A stretch of DNA of 64,000 nt from Peromyscus leucopus (lineage: Eukaryota; Chordata; Mammalia; Rodentia; Cricetidae). The notes under the pieces were generated by a model. It was not told the DNA's origin, ran no database searches, and saw only the letters and a program-made list of their open reading frames with translations. Shown here in pieces: positions 55,801-63,000 of the stretch. The stretch lies in assembly GCF_004664715.2 (NCBI RefSeq), contig NC_051073.1, positions 59,065,879-59,129,878 of the forward strand. The letters run 5' to 3'. Position numbers and translations under genes: made by a program. How positions within the stretch are numbered: position 1 is the stretch's first letter; every line of letters starts with the position of its first letter.

Positions 55801-58206
55801 TAAGAAGCCAAGGAACACACGGAGGCCACGTGGAGCAGAGCGGGGAAGGGCAGTGGCTGGGAAGTGGCTGGGAAGTCTTGGTTAAGCGTGAACCAAAATG
55901 ACAGTCACTCTGCGGAGTGTGATAACACACCTGCTGCACCTCTGTCTCCACATCTGCCTGGGTTACTAACTGAAGCAGCTCATCTTCATGCAGACGAACC
56001 TGTGTTTCAAAGCGGGCGTCTTTCTCTCGGACCACCTGCTGCATGGAACTCAACTGAAGACATATACCAGAGAAACTACACAAGTTACACTCCGGAGGAT
56101 TTCACAGGATTTCCGCTCTTCCAGCCTCCCCTCCAGAGATGGGCACACGGCACTGACAGGAAGCAGTTCTCTAACCCTCAGCTCTGAACATCAAGGGGGA
56201 ATGTCGGAAGAGCAAGAGGCCCAGCAGTAACTTCCAGACATGAGAAGAAGCCTACTATCAAATGCAGAATCAACTCATACATATTTTAATTAAAAATCTT
56301 CATGGATACTAAAAATGCTTTACATATGCAAGGAGAGTAGTTTTTTTTTTTTTAATTTGAAAAGATTAGGAAATTAAACATACAAGTGAAGTTAAATTTC
56401 TGTTAACTCCTTCAGTATCAGACTCAGGCTCAAAAACAGTCCAGGAACCTCATGGCCATAAACGAGCAATTCAAGCTCATGAACATTATTCAAACTGCTC
56501 TACAAGTGGAAATACAAGCCTATTCTTTTTTTCTTTCATTTTTCTTTATTAAGAAATTTTCTACTCACTCCACATACTATTCACAGATCCCCCTCCTCCC
56601 TCCTTCCACCCCCAGCCCTCTTTCCCAAACCACCCACAGCCCCACATCCCCAAATCGAGGTCTCCCATGGGGAGTCAGCAGAGCCCAGCACACTGAATAC
56701 AAGCCTATTCTACTTGTATGGTTTTCAAAAATTCGCTTTGACTAAAGAACTGTGTGCGCGTCCAAGGGCACGATACCTCCCCAGAAAGTCCTCTTCAGCT
56801 GTCTGTCCCTCCTGCAGACTTTCCTTTTAATGAATTCTTCTTCTCTGCCTTTCCCAACGCTTCCCTCAGGAGAATGCTGCTTGTCTAGAGTGTTATCTAG
56901 CTCTCCTTTTTTTGTGGAAGCTTCTATAACTTCCATGTTCACAAAATACCTTTTCTCTCCCAACATACTTCAATGCTAATGTTACTTTTATCATTTTTAT
57001 TTTTTGAGGTAGGGTCTCACTGTGTAGCCTGGAACTTGCCATGTAGCCAACACTGGTGTCAAACCCATGACCTGTCGACCTCAGCTTTCTGAATGCTATG
57101 ATCATGGTTTGTGTCACCACACTTGGCCTTTGGTATTTTATTTGGAGTGGCTTGCTCCACGATGGGTCTGTTAACATATTCATATGCCTTGGTTGCCTTT
57201 GTTTTAAGCAATTTATAAGATTAAGAATGTGTAACATTTTCCTATCCTACACTGTATATAATGTATCAAAGACCAACAGAAGCTAATAGGATAAAGTTAT
57301 CAATTTCTGGGTATATAATTCTGTGTGCCCAACCATCGGTCATTCCTACATAAAAGGCACCTCTGTTATCAATATATTTGATGGATACGATCAGCTGTGT
57401 GCTGTGTGCAAAGGCCCTCCAGGGATAAAAATGTGGCATGAGGCAAAAGCATCCTCAAAGAACTATGTGGTAGGTTGTCAAACAGGAAACTATGAAAATC
57501 AGAGAGTTGAGGGTGCCAGCCAGCATAGACAGGCTGGTTCTAGCTTCAGAAATGAGTATGAAGAAGCATTTGATGACTAGATCCATTAGCAAGGAATTTT
57601 ATACCCTTCCCCACTTCTTTATTATATGTTCATTAAGTAACTTTAAAGTGAAGATGTATCTTCCTAACAAGATTTTAATTAGAAAATAAGGGAGCTAGTA
57701 ATTTGTATTTCTTTTGGTCTACCTATCCTTTGAGTTCAGCATGAGCCCATTCCCCATTCCTAAGAGACAGAATCTCTGTGTGCTATTAAAATGGAGTATC
57801 TGGACCTATGAACAAAAACAGTCATCAATAAAACTATGGCAAGTTCCCCAAAATAAACAGCACTTTCTGAGGGGTTCTGGCGTTTCCTATTAATATGTAC
57901 CCCTTACCATACTTACCACACTTCTAACTTCTTCTACCCCACCCTCCTAGGCTTGGCTTTAATATCCTGGCCACCATGCTGTCCTCCACCAAGCTTTTGA
58001 GTGAGTGTTGGGACTGACTTGCCGAAGACACCACTCTGGACCCCATGGTCCTTTCTCCTAATAAAGGCGCCATCACCTACCTGTGCAGCCTGCTCTGCCT
58101 GGGTCTGGCTGAGCTGAGTTTGCAAAGTCTTGATAAGTTCTTCCTTTTCTTGGAGTTGCTGCTTCATCAGGACAAACTCCTCCATCTCTGCAGAACTCTT
58201 TTCCAG
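15800..58206 (-). CDS. GOLGB1: Giantin coding span: 17 exons, internal and C-terminal part
   Basis: This is the gene for giantin, a very long coiled-coil protein of the Golgi rim that tethers COPI vesicles and keeps cisternae connected. It is held in the membrane by a C-terminal anchor. The spliced exons give about 3,179 residues plus stop, almost all coiled coil, ending in a basic stretch and a hydrophobic tail. The match to remembered mammalian giantin runs exon by exon and is unambiguous in the 5.1-kb and 1.9-kb exons. The extreme N-terminus (about 170 residues in human) is not in the window. Every intron starts GT and ends AG. Phases are consistent throughout except for the exon at 50261-51046, which is one base short. 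HCLS1 follows on the same strand, as in human. Identity is certain; exon edges are inferred from splice sites and homology. Confidence 0.97.
16167..16272 (-). CDS. GOLGB1: GOLGB1 exon (window residues 3100-3135)
   Basis: This exon has 106 bp. It completes arginine, then reads [20 protein letters not shown] and ends DIPDSSYRR. It is the non-coiled juxtamembrane part of giantin, conserved with human (SEWDSSRTPIIGSCG). The acceptor is caacacag and the donor is gtaaggga. Confidence 0.96.
17394..17528 (-). CDS. GOLGB1: GOLGB1 exon (window residues 3055-3099)
   Basis: This exon has 135 bp. It completes serine and then reads [20 protein letters not shown], ending [10 protein letters not shown] plus two bases. 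It is the last coiled-coil block before the membrane anchor. The acceptor is ccctcaag and the donor is gtaaggtg. Confidence 0.95.
18032..18129 (-). CDS. GOLGB1: GOLGB1 exon (window residues 3023-3054)
   Basis: This exon has 98 bp. It starts [20 protein letters not shown] and ends REPQP plus two bases. It encodes a proline-rich linker rather than coil. The acceptor ends ttttctag. The donor gtagagga follows AAG. Human has [11 protein letters not shown] at the same place. Confidence 0.94.
18278..18421 (-). CDS. GOLGB1: GOLGB1 exon (window residues 2975-3022)
   Basis: This exon has 144 bp, 48 codons and phase 0. It reads [20 protein letters not shown] through [13 protein letters not shown]. The acceptor is ctcctccag and the donor is gtaaggcc. 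It belongs to the C-terminal part of giantin, the region reported to bind Golgi partners such as GCP60/ACBD3; that function is family knowledge, not visible here. Confidence 0.96.
19083..19282 (+). repeat. (TTTC)n(TC)n polypyrimidine tract
   Basis: About 200 bases with pyrimidines only on the plus strand: a TTTC array followed by a TC array, in a giantin intron. Confidence 0.97.
21115..21290 (-). mobile_element. B2 SINE
   Basis: Plus strand ends in ggccatctctccagcccc-type wording (agccatctctccagccc), the complement of the B2 head. The A-rich tail corresponds to 21100-21120. Confidence 0.85.
21813..21872 (+). repeat. (TG)n microsatellite
   Basis: About 60 bases of TG with one TTTG interruption. 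Confidence 0.95.
21875..22045 (-). mobile_element. B3-type SINE next to a TG array
   Basis: Plus strand includes ccacacatgtagaggacaga and gtactttctccccctgagca, the complement of B3. Confidence 0.65.
22544..22681 (-). CDS. GOLGB1: GOLGB1 exon (window residues 2929-2974)
   Basis: This exon has 138 bp, 46 codons and phase 0. It reads [20 protein letters not shown] and then a coiled coil [20 protein letters not shown], ending EQLNSK. It is near-identical in order to human giantin. The acceptor is ctggcag and the donor is gtcagtgt. Confidence 0.95.
22876..23029 (-). CDS. GOLGB1: GOLGB1 exon (window residues 2877-2928)
   Basis: This exon has 154 bp. It completes arginine and reads [20 protein letters not shown], then a proline/glutamine/serine-rich part ending PSQHQRQ. 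It is shorter and more divergent than the human segment, which I recall as having a longer serine-rich run here. This suggests a flexible linker. The acceptor ends ggtgtag and the donor is gtgagaat. Confidence 0.93.
23927..24105 (-). CDS. GOLGB1: GOLGB1 exon (window residues 2818-2876)
   Basis: This exon has 179 bp. It starts [20 protein letters not shown] and ends [11 protein letters not shown] plus two bases. The acceptor ends ggttcaag. The donor gtcggact is weak compared with the other introns, but the phase and the human peptide order support it. Confidence 0.93.
25715..25855 (+). mobile_element. Diverged B1 SINE
   Basis: Includes ggcaggtgtggaggtgcaca and ggcagcctgggctacactga. Confidence 0.65.
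25855..26105 (+). mobile_element. B2/B4-type SINE
   Basis: Contains gtggctcagcagtgaagagc, then ccagaggaccccagttcaat, with an A-rich end. Confidence 0.75.
26147..26325 (+). mobile_element. B2 SINE
   Basis: Well-preserved head gggctggagagatggctcag followed by gctcttccagaggacctggg, and a CA-rich and A-rich tail. It is adjacent to another SINE of the same type. Confidence 0.9.
27398..27480 (+). repeat. (TG)n microsatellite, interrupted
   Basis: TG repeats with CG and AT interruptions; contains several tgcg words that could favour Z-DNA. Confidence 0.9.
27511..28038 (+). mobile_element. SPIN-like hAT transposon interrupted by an LTR
   Basis: The left end is tggttttcaacctgggggtc, the middle is gattcataacagtagcaaag, and the right end is ggaaggctgagaaccgctg. 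This gives imperfect terminal inverted repeats of the CAGYGGTTCTCAACC type. The pattern fits SPIN non-autonomous hAT elements, a family described as horizontally transferred among tetrapods. An LTR sits inside the right end. The family name is from memory. Confidence 0.65.
27682..28019 (+). mobile_element. Solitary LTR (338 bp) with 6-bp target duplication
   Basis: Starts TGCTGTGGGATAATG, has aataaaacgctgactggcca 30 bases in, and ends CTGGCTACA. It is flanked on both sides by ggaagg (27676-27681 and 28020-28025). Removing the LTR and one duplicate rejoins the hAT terminus exactly. Confidence 0.85.
28687..28750 (+). mobile_element. ID-like SINE
   Basis: Contains gggatggagctcagtggtaa and the ggacttgcctagcatg box typical of tRNA-Ala-derived ID elements. 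Confidence 0.65.
28850..28970 (-). mobile_element. B1 SINE
   Basis: Plus strand gagacagtcttactacatag to ggcatgtgctgccatgccta. Confidence 0.8.
28983..29060 (+). mobile_element. 5' fragment of the composite LTR-like repeat
   Basis: Sequence gtggtgatacactgtgtacc followed by an aataaagctt motif and the next 40 bases match the start of copies A and B; the rest is absent. Confidence 0.6.
29478..29642 (-). mobile_element. B1 SINE, cricetid-type, young
   Basis: Near-consensus copy containing gtagctttgcgcctttccta and attaaaggcgtgcgccacca. A (ttttgg)n run precedes it and poly-T follows. The 'gcgcctttcct' variant is the main reason for suspecting a cricetid. Confidence 0.95.
29748..31626 (-). CDS. GOLGB1: GOLGB1 large exon, 1,879 bp (window residues 2191-2817)
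   Basis: This exon starts by completing an arginine codon, then [20 protein letters not shown], and ends [10 protein letters not shown] before the donor gtgagtgt. It is coiled coil throughout and strongly similar to human (for example [23 protein letters not shown] sequence around 30330-30390). Four of the five SLQ(N/D)xRD(R/H) motifs lie here. The acceptor is acccctag. The frame is open and phases fit both neighbours. Confidence 0.97.
32453..37584 (-). CDS. GOLGB1: GOLGB1 giant exon, 5,132 bp (window residues 481-2190)
   Basis: A single open exon encodes 1,710 codons of almost uninterrupted coiled coil, over half of giantin. It starts [20 protein letters not shown] after an acceptor ending ttaatag. 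It passes through stretches that match human giantin well ([40 protein letters not shown]) and ends LKINIS plus two bases before gtgagcag. The early third (around 37150-37400) is acidic, serine/proline-rich and poorly conserved, and is probably a flexible break in the rod. Near its 3' end it carries the first of five SMSSLQ-type motifs. No frameshift or internal stop is present. Very large central exons are normal for this gene. Confidence 0.98.
37905..38010 (+). repeat. CTT/CCT polypyrimidine tract
   Basis: About 100 bases of almost pure pyrimidine directly joined to the tail of a B1 copy. Confidence 0.9.
38012..38162 (-). mobile_element. B1 SINE, cricetid-type, young
   Basis: Near-identical to the copy at 29478-29642 (gtagctttgcgcctttcctg; attaaaggcgtgcgccacca). 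Its tail merges into the CTT/CCT tract at 37910-38008. Confidence 0.95.
40940..41290 (+). mobile_element. URR1-like rodent DNA transposon
   Basis: Contains ggtctaggaggtgtggcctt followed by gttggaggaagtatgtcact, and the end block gtaagcccaaataaactcta and agaaaagtaactcatac. These are recognisable pieces of the rodent hAT/Charlie-derived URR1 family. Confidence 0.7.
41487..41560 (-). CDS. GOLGB1: GOLGB1 exon (window residues 456-480)
   Basis: This exon has 74 bp. It completes a split glutamate and reads [20 protein letters not shown], then AVCE. The acceptor is gacttacag and the donor is a strong gtaagtga. The small size and matching phases fit the human arrangement just before the giant exon. 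Confidence 0.93.
41935..42065 (+). mobile_element. MIR fragment
   Basis: Contains aaatgaggaaacaggtgaca, then ggggttacacagctgtatgg and gggatcagaatccaggtctt, the MIR order. Confidence 0.55.
43126..43351 (+). mobile_element. Second SPIN-like hAT element
   Basis: Runs from gaggttctcaacatgtgagt to ggaaggttggggaccactg, with the internal phrases cctaagaccactggaaaaca and gattcataacagtagcaaag in common with the other copy and its family. The flanks ctctagag and ctgtaggt may be a decayed 8-bp target duplication. Confidence 0.65.
44181..44295 (-). CDS. GOLGB1: GOLGB1 exon (window residues 418-455)
   Basis: This exon has 115 bp, 38 codons plus one base. It reads [20 protein letters not shown] and then [18 protein letters not shown], close to human giantin. 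The acceptor ends aatctag and the donor is gtatgtat. The final G joins AA of the next exon to make glutamate. Confidence 0.95.
45670..46440 (+). mobile_element. Old L1 or HAL1 fragment
   Basis: A-rich plus-strand sequence whose later part (acaaaaggtcaatacagaat, then tataaacctattcaagaaca) resembles the end of L1/HAL1 ORF1. It is heavily decayed. Confidence 0.45.
46681..46790 (+). repeat. (TC)n microsatellite
   Basis: About 110 pyrimidine-rich bases ending in a pure TC array of more than 60 bases. Confidence 0.95.
48664..48779 (-). CDS. GOLGB1: GOLGB1 exon (window residues 379-417)
   Basis: This exon has 116 bp. It completes the split aspartate codon and then reads [20 protein letters not shown] and [18 protein letters not shown], matching the human order. 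The acceptor is tttcccttag and the donor is gtaattaa. It ends in phase 0. Its first two bases require the preceding exon to end in phase 1, which is the basis for calling a missing base in that exon. Confidence 0.95.
49328..49490 (+). mobile_element. B1 SINE
   Basis: Begins agccaggcattggtggcgca and ends with a poly-A/aaag tail; it has a small deletion in the middle. Confidence 0.9.
50261..51046 (-). CDS. GOLGB1: GOLGB1 exon with five 32-residue tandem units and a one-base frame break
   Basis: This exon has 786 bp. It opens [20 protein letters not shown], continues through a segment close to human giantin ([20 protein letters not shown]), then enters five copies of a 96-bp unit of the type [20 protein letters not shown]. 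It ends IQQLEG, with the last codon split into the next exon. The neighbouring exons require a length of 1 modulo 3, but 786 is 0 modulo 3. The missing base is in the unit at 50652-50746, between 50663 and 50664, where the terminal unit has an extra a. As written, the frame closes at a TGA at 50627-50629, before most of giantin. Past the break the other four units and all later exons are open, so the break is isolated. Confidence 0.93.
50268..50746 (-). repeat. GOLGB1: In-exon coding minisatellite, 5 x 96 bp
   Basis: Five head-to-tail units start at 50268, 50364, 50460, 50556 and 50652. Four are exactly 96 bp; the last is 95 bp. Units 2, 3 and 4 differ from one another at only a few positions (4 of 96 between units 2 and 3, and 4 between 2 and 4). 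Each encodes 32 residues of predicted coiled coil. My recollection of human giantin has one such unit at this place, so four look like a rodent-lineage expansion. Thirty-two residues equals three heptads plus one eleven-residue repeat, so the coil could run through the array without a break. Confidence 0.95.
51990..52650 (-). mobile_element. Old L1 3' region with an internal 56-bp duplication
   Basis: On the plus strand it reads as the complement of an old L1 tail (cacctatttgtggggtgaat; gacacgtggtatttgtctgt; ctgctgtgaacagtgccac). The block starting actgctgtgaacagtgccac occurs twice, 56 bases apart (52521 and 52577). Confidence 0.6.
52791..52833 (+). repeat. (GA)n microsatellite
   Basis: About 20 GA repeats in a giantin intron. 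Confidence 0.95.
52988..53431 (+). mobile_element. Composite LTR-like repeat with embedded B1-like modules, copy B
   Basis: Shares with copy A the opening ataaagcttgcctgaagatc, two B1-like modules, and the block ggctgaggag...tctctgatctttcaacatt. It ends in the phrase agttaagattcatgctaca. It lies inside the giantin intron between the exons at 54400 and 51046. Confidence 0.75.
54400..54513 (-). CDS. GOLGB1: GOLGB1 exon (window residues 79-116)
   Basis: This exon has 114 bp, 38 codons and phase 0 at both ends. It starts [20 protein letters not shown] and ends [12 protein letters not shown]. The acceptor is tttctttccag and the donor is gtactggc. The peptide follows the human order directly after the exon at 55931-56038. 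Confidence 0.96.
55044..55390 (+). mobile_element. B4/RSINE1-type SINE
   Basis: Includes tgtgttcaatccccagactc and gttgtcctctggcctccaca, followed by a CA/TG-rich end. This is the usual B4/RSINE1 order. Confidence 0.7.
55931..56038 (-). CDS. GOLGB1: GOLGB1 exon (window residues 43-78)
   Basis: This exon has 108 bp, 36 codons and phase 0 at both ends. It begins [20 protein letters not shown] and ends ADVETEVQQ, nearly identical to human giantin. The acceptor ends catgcag and the donor is gtgtgtta. It encodes charged coiled coil. The length in whole codons means skipping it would keep the frame. Confidence 0.96.
56511..56711 (-). mobile_element. 5'-truncated L1 tail with 16-bp target duplication
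   Basis: About 170 bp of L1 3' end (poly-T then CCTCC/CCACCC-rich tail on the plus strand) is flanked by the direct repeat aatacaagcctattct at 56511-56526 and 56696-56711. The intact duplication shows a fairly young insertion by target-primed reverse transcription. Confidence 0.85.
57000..57130 (-). mobile_element. B1 SINE
   Basis: Plus strand ttgaggtagggtctcactgt to tcaccacacttggc; diverged. Confidence 0.75.
58081..58206 (-). CDS. GOLGB1: GOLGB1 exon (window residues 1-42)
   Basis: This is the most upstream giantin exon in the window: 126 bp, 42 codons, phase 0 at both ends. It reads [20 protein letters not shown] and continues as glutamine/glutamate-rich coiled coil to TQAEQAAQ. The acceptor is a pyrimidine-rich tract ending ccag, and the donor is gtaggtga. 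A second AG nine bases inside the exon (exon start at 58197) would remove the residues LEK. My recollection of the human protein lacks these three residues, so both acceptors may be used. The preceding exon was not found between here and 64000. Confidence 0.93.
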
Positions 58207-59304
58207 CTGGAGGGGAAAATATTTACTTAAATAAAGGGGTTGACATTCTTAGATCTTTGACTTTTTCGTTTGTCTTGAGTATCGACCATATTTCCTTCTA
58301 CTTTCCACTTTAACACGAAACAGAATTCCATATACTAATTTTTAAAATATTATTGAATCGCCAAAATGTTTCAGAAGAGGACAGAAGCAATAGCAACAGT
58401 GTTTTCGATTTCTTTGAATGTTCACACAGCAAAGAGACAGACCACCTAGACAGTGAACCGAAAAACGTGGACAATATTGAAGGCATGTAGGAAGATAAAC
58501 CTACGAATTAAGGGCAAAGCATGAAAATCAGGGTGTTCTTGGCATTCGAGATTGTATAAGAGAAGAGAGACAGCAACAGCGTTACGTCTGATGGCCCCGT
58601 AGAAAATGGAAAATCCAAGGTAACCACCACCAAGTATTTGTGGGGATAGATGGAGCCAATATTAGAGGAGAAGCAACACTTCCCATCCTCTGACCTTGGG
58701 TAAATGCAGGACTTCCACAGGAAGAGAGAGTGAAAGGGCAGGACAATCTAGACCCCCTGACGTCTCAGAACTGAGTCAGGGGCTCTGTTTAAAACATGTG
58801 AATGAACTTGGAGGAAACTACGAGGAACTGCACCAGGATGAAGAGGCCTGACAAGCGGCTCACCAGCAGACTCTCTGCCCTGCGTGGTCAAGGCCTTGGC
58901 TTCTAGCTCTAGCACTGGGGAAAATGGCTGAGGACAGTGGCATGTGCCTGTGATTTCATAAACAGAAGGCTGTGACAGAATGACTGGCAGTGCAAGACCA
59001 GCCTGGGCTACGAGGTGAGACCCAGTTCAAACAGAGTAGGAATAATAGAGAGAAAAGCGGGGGAGAGGAACCTCTACGCATTTGCTGCATAATTTGGTAT
59101 CAACTAACCACATGAAGCTACAAGAGTCTTAAAATGTGATGCCTCTAAAATAAGTATTTCATTTTAATATTATTTAACTAAAATTTAAGGCTGAATTATT
59201 ATTTTTTTCATTACAGTTCTGTTTTGGTCTGACTACGTAACTTTATCTGTTATTAGATGAGTTTTTTTTTTTTTTTAAGATTTTAAAATTTTGTATGTAT
59301 GTAT

Positions 59305-59575
59305 GTGTAGCTAGAGTTTTCTTGCCAGCCACCGCCAGGACAAGCAGCATGTGAAGACGCCGGTAAGCCACAAGCCGCATGGCAAGGTATGGATTTATAG
59401 AAATGGATTAATTTAGGATATAAGAACAGTTAGCAAGAAGCCTGCCACGGCCATACAGTTTGTAAGCAATATAAGTCTCTGTGTTTACTTGGTTGGGTCT
59501 GAGCAGCTGTGGGACTGGCGGGTGACAAAGATTTGTCTTGACTGTGGGCAAGGCAGGAAAACTCTAGCTACATGT
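59305..59575 (+). mobile_element. LTR fragment of the same family as 27682-28019
   Basis: Contains gccagccaccgccaggaca, then gtaagcaatataagtctctg, and ends gcaggaaaactctagctac. These parallel the second half of the LTR at 27682-28019. The 5' part is missing. Confidence 0.6.
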
Positions 59576-59770
59576 ATGTGTGCCTGCATGAGTTTATGTG
59601 CAGCACATGTATACGGGTACCTGTTGAGGTCAAAGGACATCAGATCATTAGGAACTGGAGTTACAGGTGGTTATGAGCCACCTGATGCCAGTGTTGGAAC
59701 TTAACCTGGGCCATCTGCAAGAGCAGTCCCATTATGTGCTCTTAACCACCAAGCCATCTCTCTAGCCACT
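59576..59770 (-). mobile_element. B2 SINE
   Basis: Plus strand ends aagccatctctctagccac, the complement of the B2 head; the body includes ggttatgagccacctgatgc. Confidence 0.8.
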
Positions 59771-60059
59771 CAAGTGAGAATTGCTAAGGTGATATGCAAT
59801 GACCAATGTATACACAGTCGATGTCAACAAGTTGACTCAGTTTGAATTATTTTTTGTTGCACTTGTATGCAGTATTGTAATGTGTTTATTTGCATAGTTA
59901 ATGCAGATAGCATGAGTAAGAGTTGATATCAAGATAAATAACTGGAGAATAAATATAAAGTTAACTATTTTAATTATAATTGAATAATTTTTCTAATTCA
60001 AAACTAAGGATTTATACATTTTAAAGTTCTAAATGGAGGCAGACTAATGATCTATAACT

Positions 60060-63000
60060 CATTCCTTTTCATTTTTTTTATACATATATATTTTATTTTA
60101 CAATACCATTCAGTTCTACATATCAGCTACAGGTTCCCCTATTCTCCCCCTCCCACCCCTCCCCTTACCCCCAGCCTACTTCCCATTCCCACCTCCTCCA
60201 GGACAAGTCCTCCCCAAGGACTGCGATCAACCTGGTAGACTCAGTCCAGGCAGGTCCAGTCCCTTCCTCCCAGACTGAGCCAAGTGTCCCTGCATAAGCT
60301 CCAGGTTTCAAACAGCCAACTCACGCAGTGAGCACAGGACTTGGTCCCACTGCCTAGTTGCCTCCCAAACTGATCAAGCCAATCAACTGTCTCACCTATT
60401 CAGAGGCCTGATCCAGCTGGGGGCCCCTCAGCCTTTGGTTCATAGTTCATGTGTTTCCATTCATTGGGCTATTTTTTTTCAATAATTGAGTAAAACCGAA
60501 ATTTATTATAAGCCACAGTCATCCTAGGGACCTCCATGCTATATATATAGCCTCTATGGTTCTATGGATTGTGGTCTGATTGTTTTTTATTTTATATCTA
60601 GAATCCACCTATGAGTGAGTACATACCATGACTGTCTTTCTGGGTTTGGGTTACCTCACTCAGGATGATTTTTTGTAGTTCCATCCATTTGCCTGCAAAT
60701 TTCATGCTTTCATTGTTTTTTCTCTGCTGAGTAGTACTCCATTGTGTAAATGTACCACATTTTTTCCATCCATTCTTCCGTTGATGGGCATCTAGGTTGT
60801 TTCCAGGTTCTAGCTATTACAAATAGTCCTGCTATGAACATAGCTGAGCATGTATCTTTATGGTATGAATCAGCATTCCTTGGGTATATGCCCAAGAGTG
60901 GAATGGCTGGGTCTTGAGGTAGTTCGATTCCTAATTTTCTGAGAAACCGCCATACTGATTTCCACAGTGGCTGTACAAGTTTACATTCCCACTAACAAGG
61001 GAGGAGTGTTCCCTTTGCTCCACATCCTCTCCAACATTGACTGTCATTGGTGTTTTTGATCGTAGCCATTCTGACAGGTGTAAGGTGGTATTTCAGAGTT
61101 GTTTTGATTTGCATTTCTCTGATGATTAAGGATGTTGAGCATTTCTTTAAATGTCTTTCAGCCATTTGTAGTTCTTGTTTTGTGAATTCTCTGTTTAGCT
61201 CTTTAGCCCATTTTTTAATTGGACTGTTCAGTATTTTGATGTCTAGTTTCTTGAGTTCTTTATATACTGTGGAGATCAATCCTCTGTCAGATGTGGGGTT
61301 GGTGAAGATCTTTTCCCATTCTGTTGGCTGTCTTTTTGTCTTATTGACTGTGTCTTTTGCCCTGCAAAAGCTTCTCAGTTTCGAGAGGTCCCATTTATTA
61401 ATTGTTGTGCTCAGGGTCTGTGCTGTTGGTGTTTTATTTAGGAAATGGTCTCCGGTGCCAATGCGTTCAAGAGTACTTCCTACTTTCTTTTCTATTAAGT
61501 TTAGTGTAACTGGATTTATGTTTAGGTCTTTGATCCACTTGGACTTGAGTTTTGTGCATGGTGACAGATATGGATCTATTTGTAATCTTTTACATATTGA
61601 CATCCAGTTATGCCAGCACCATTTGTTGAAGATACTTTCTTTTTTCCATTGTATAGTTTTGGCTCCTTTGTCAAAAACCAGGTGTTCATATGTGCATGGA
61701 TTAATGTCAGGGTCTTCAATTCGATTCCATTGGTCTGTGTGTCGGTTTTTATACCAGTACCAAGCTGTTTTTATTACTATAGCTCTATAGTAGAGTTTGA
61801 GGTCAGGGATGGTGATGCCTCCAAAGGTTGCTTTATTGTATAGGATTCTTTTAGCTATCCTGGGTCTTTTGTTTTTCCATATAAAGTTCAGTATTCTTCT
61901 TTCCAAGTTGGTGAAGAATTGTGTTGGGATTTTGATGGGGATTGCATTGAATCTGTAGATTGCTTTTAGTAAGATTGCCATTTTTACTATGTTAATCCTA
62001 CCTATCCATGAGCATGGGAGATCCTTCCATTTTCTGATATCTTCTTCAATTTCTTTCTTTAGAGATTTAAAGTTCTTATCAAAAAGGTCCTTCACTTGTT
62101 TAGTTAGTGTTATCCCAAGGTATTTTATATTATTTGTGGCTATTGTAAAGGGTGATGTTTCTCTGACTTCTTTCTCAGCCCTTTTATCATTTGTGTATAG
62201 GAGGGCTACTGATTTTTTTGAGTTGATCTTGTATCCTGCCACTTTACTGAAGGAGTTTATCAGCTGTAGGAGTTCCCTGGTAGAGTTTTTGGGGTCACTT
62301 ATGTATACTATCATATCATCTGCAAATAGTGAAAGTTTGACTTCTTCCTTGCCAATTTGTATCCCTTTGATCTCCTTTTGTTGTCTTACTGCTCTAGCTA
62401 GAACTTCTAGTACTATATTGAATAAATATGGGGAGAGTGGACAGCCTTGTCTTGTTCCTGAATTTAGTGGTATCACTTTGAGTTTCTCTCCATTTAATTT
62501 GATGTTTGCTGTTGGCTTGCTATAAATTGCTTTTATTATGTTTAGAAATGTTCTTTGTATTCCTGATCTTTCTAAGACATTTATCATGAAGGGGTGTTGG
62601 ATTTTGTCAAAGGTTTTTTCAGCATCTAAGGAGATGATCATGTGGTTTTTTTCTTTCAGTTTGTTTATATGGTGTATTACATTGACTGATTTTTGTATGT
62701 TGAACCATCCTTGCATCCCTGGGATGAATCCTACTTGGTCGTGATGGATGATTGTTTTGATGTATTCTTAGATTCGGTTTGCCAATATTTTGTTGAGTAT
62801 TTTTGCATCAATATTCATGAGGGAGATTGGTCTGTAGTTCTCTTTCTTTGTTGCATCTTTGTGTGGTTTGGGTATCAGGGTAATTGTAGCCTCATAAAAA
62901 GAGTTTGGTAGTGTTCCTTCTGTTTCTATTGTGTGGAACACTTTGAAGAGGATTGGTATTAGTTCTTCTTTGAAAGTCTGGTAGAATTCTGCACTGAAAC

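Noticed and set aside
61047..62525. Plus-strand hydrophobic frames opposite the L1
   Set aside because: Antisense of ORF2; no independent gene features.
60992..62716. A 574-codon minus-strand open frame as a host gene
   Set aside because: It is L1 ORF2 with the FADD box. It is degenerate and flanked by more L1.
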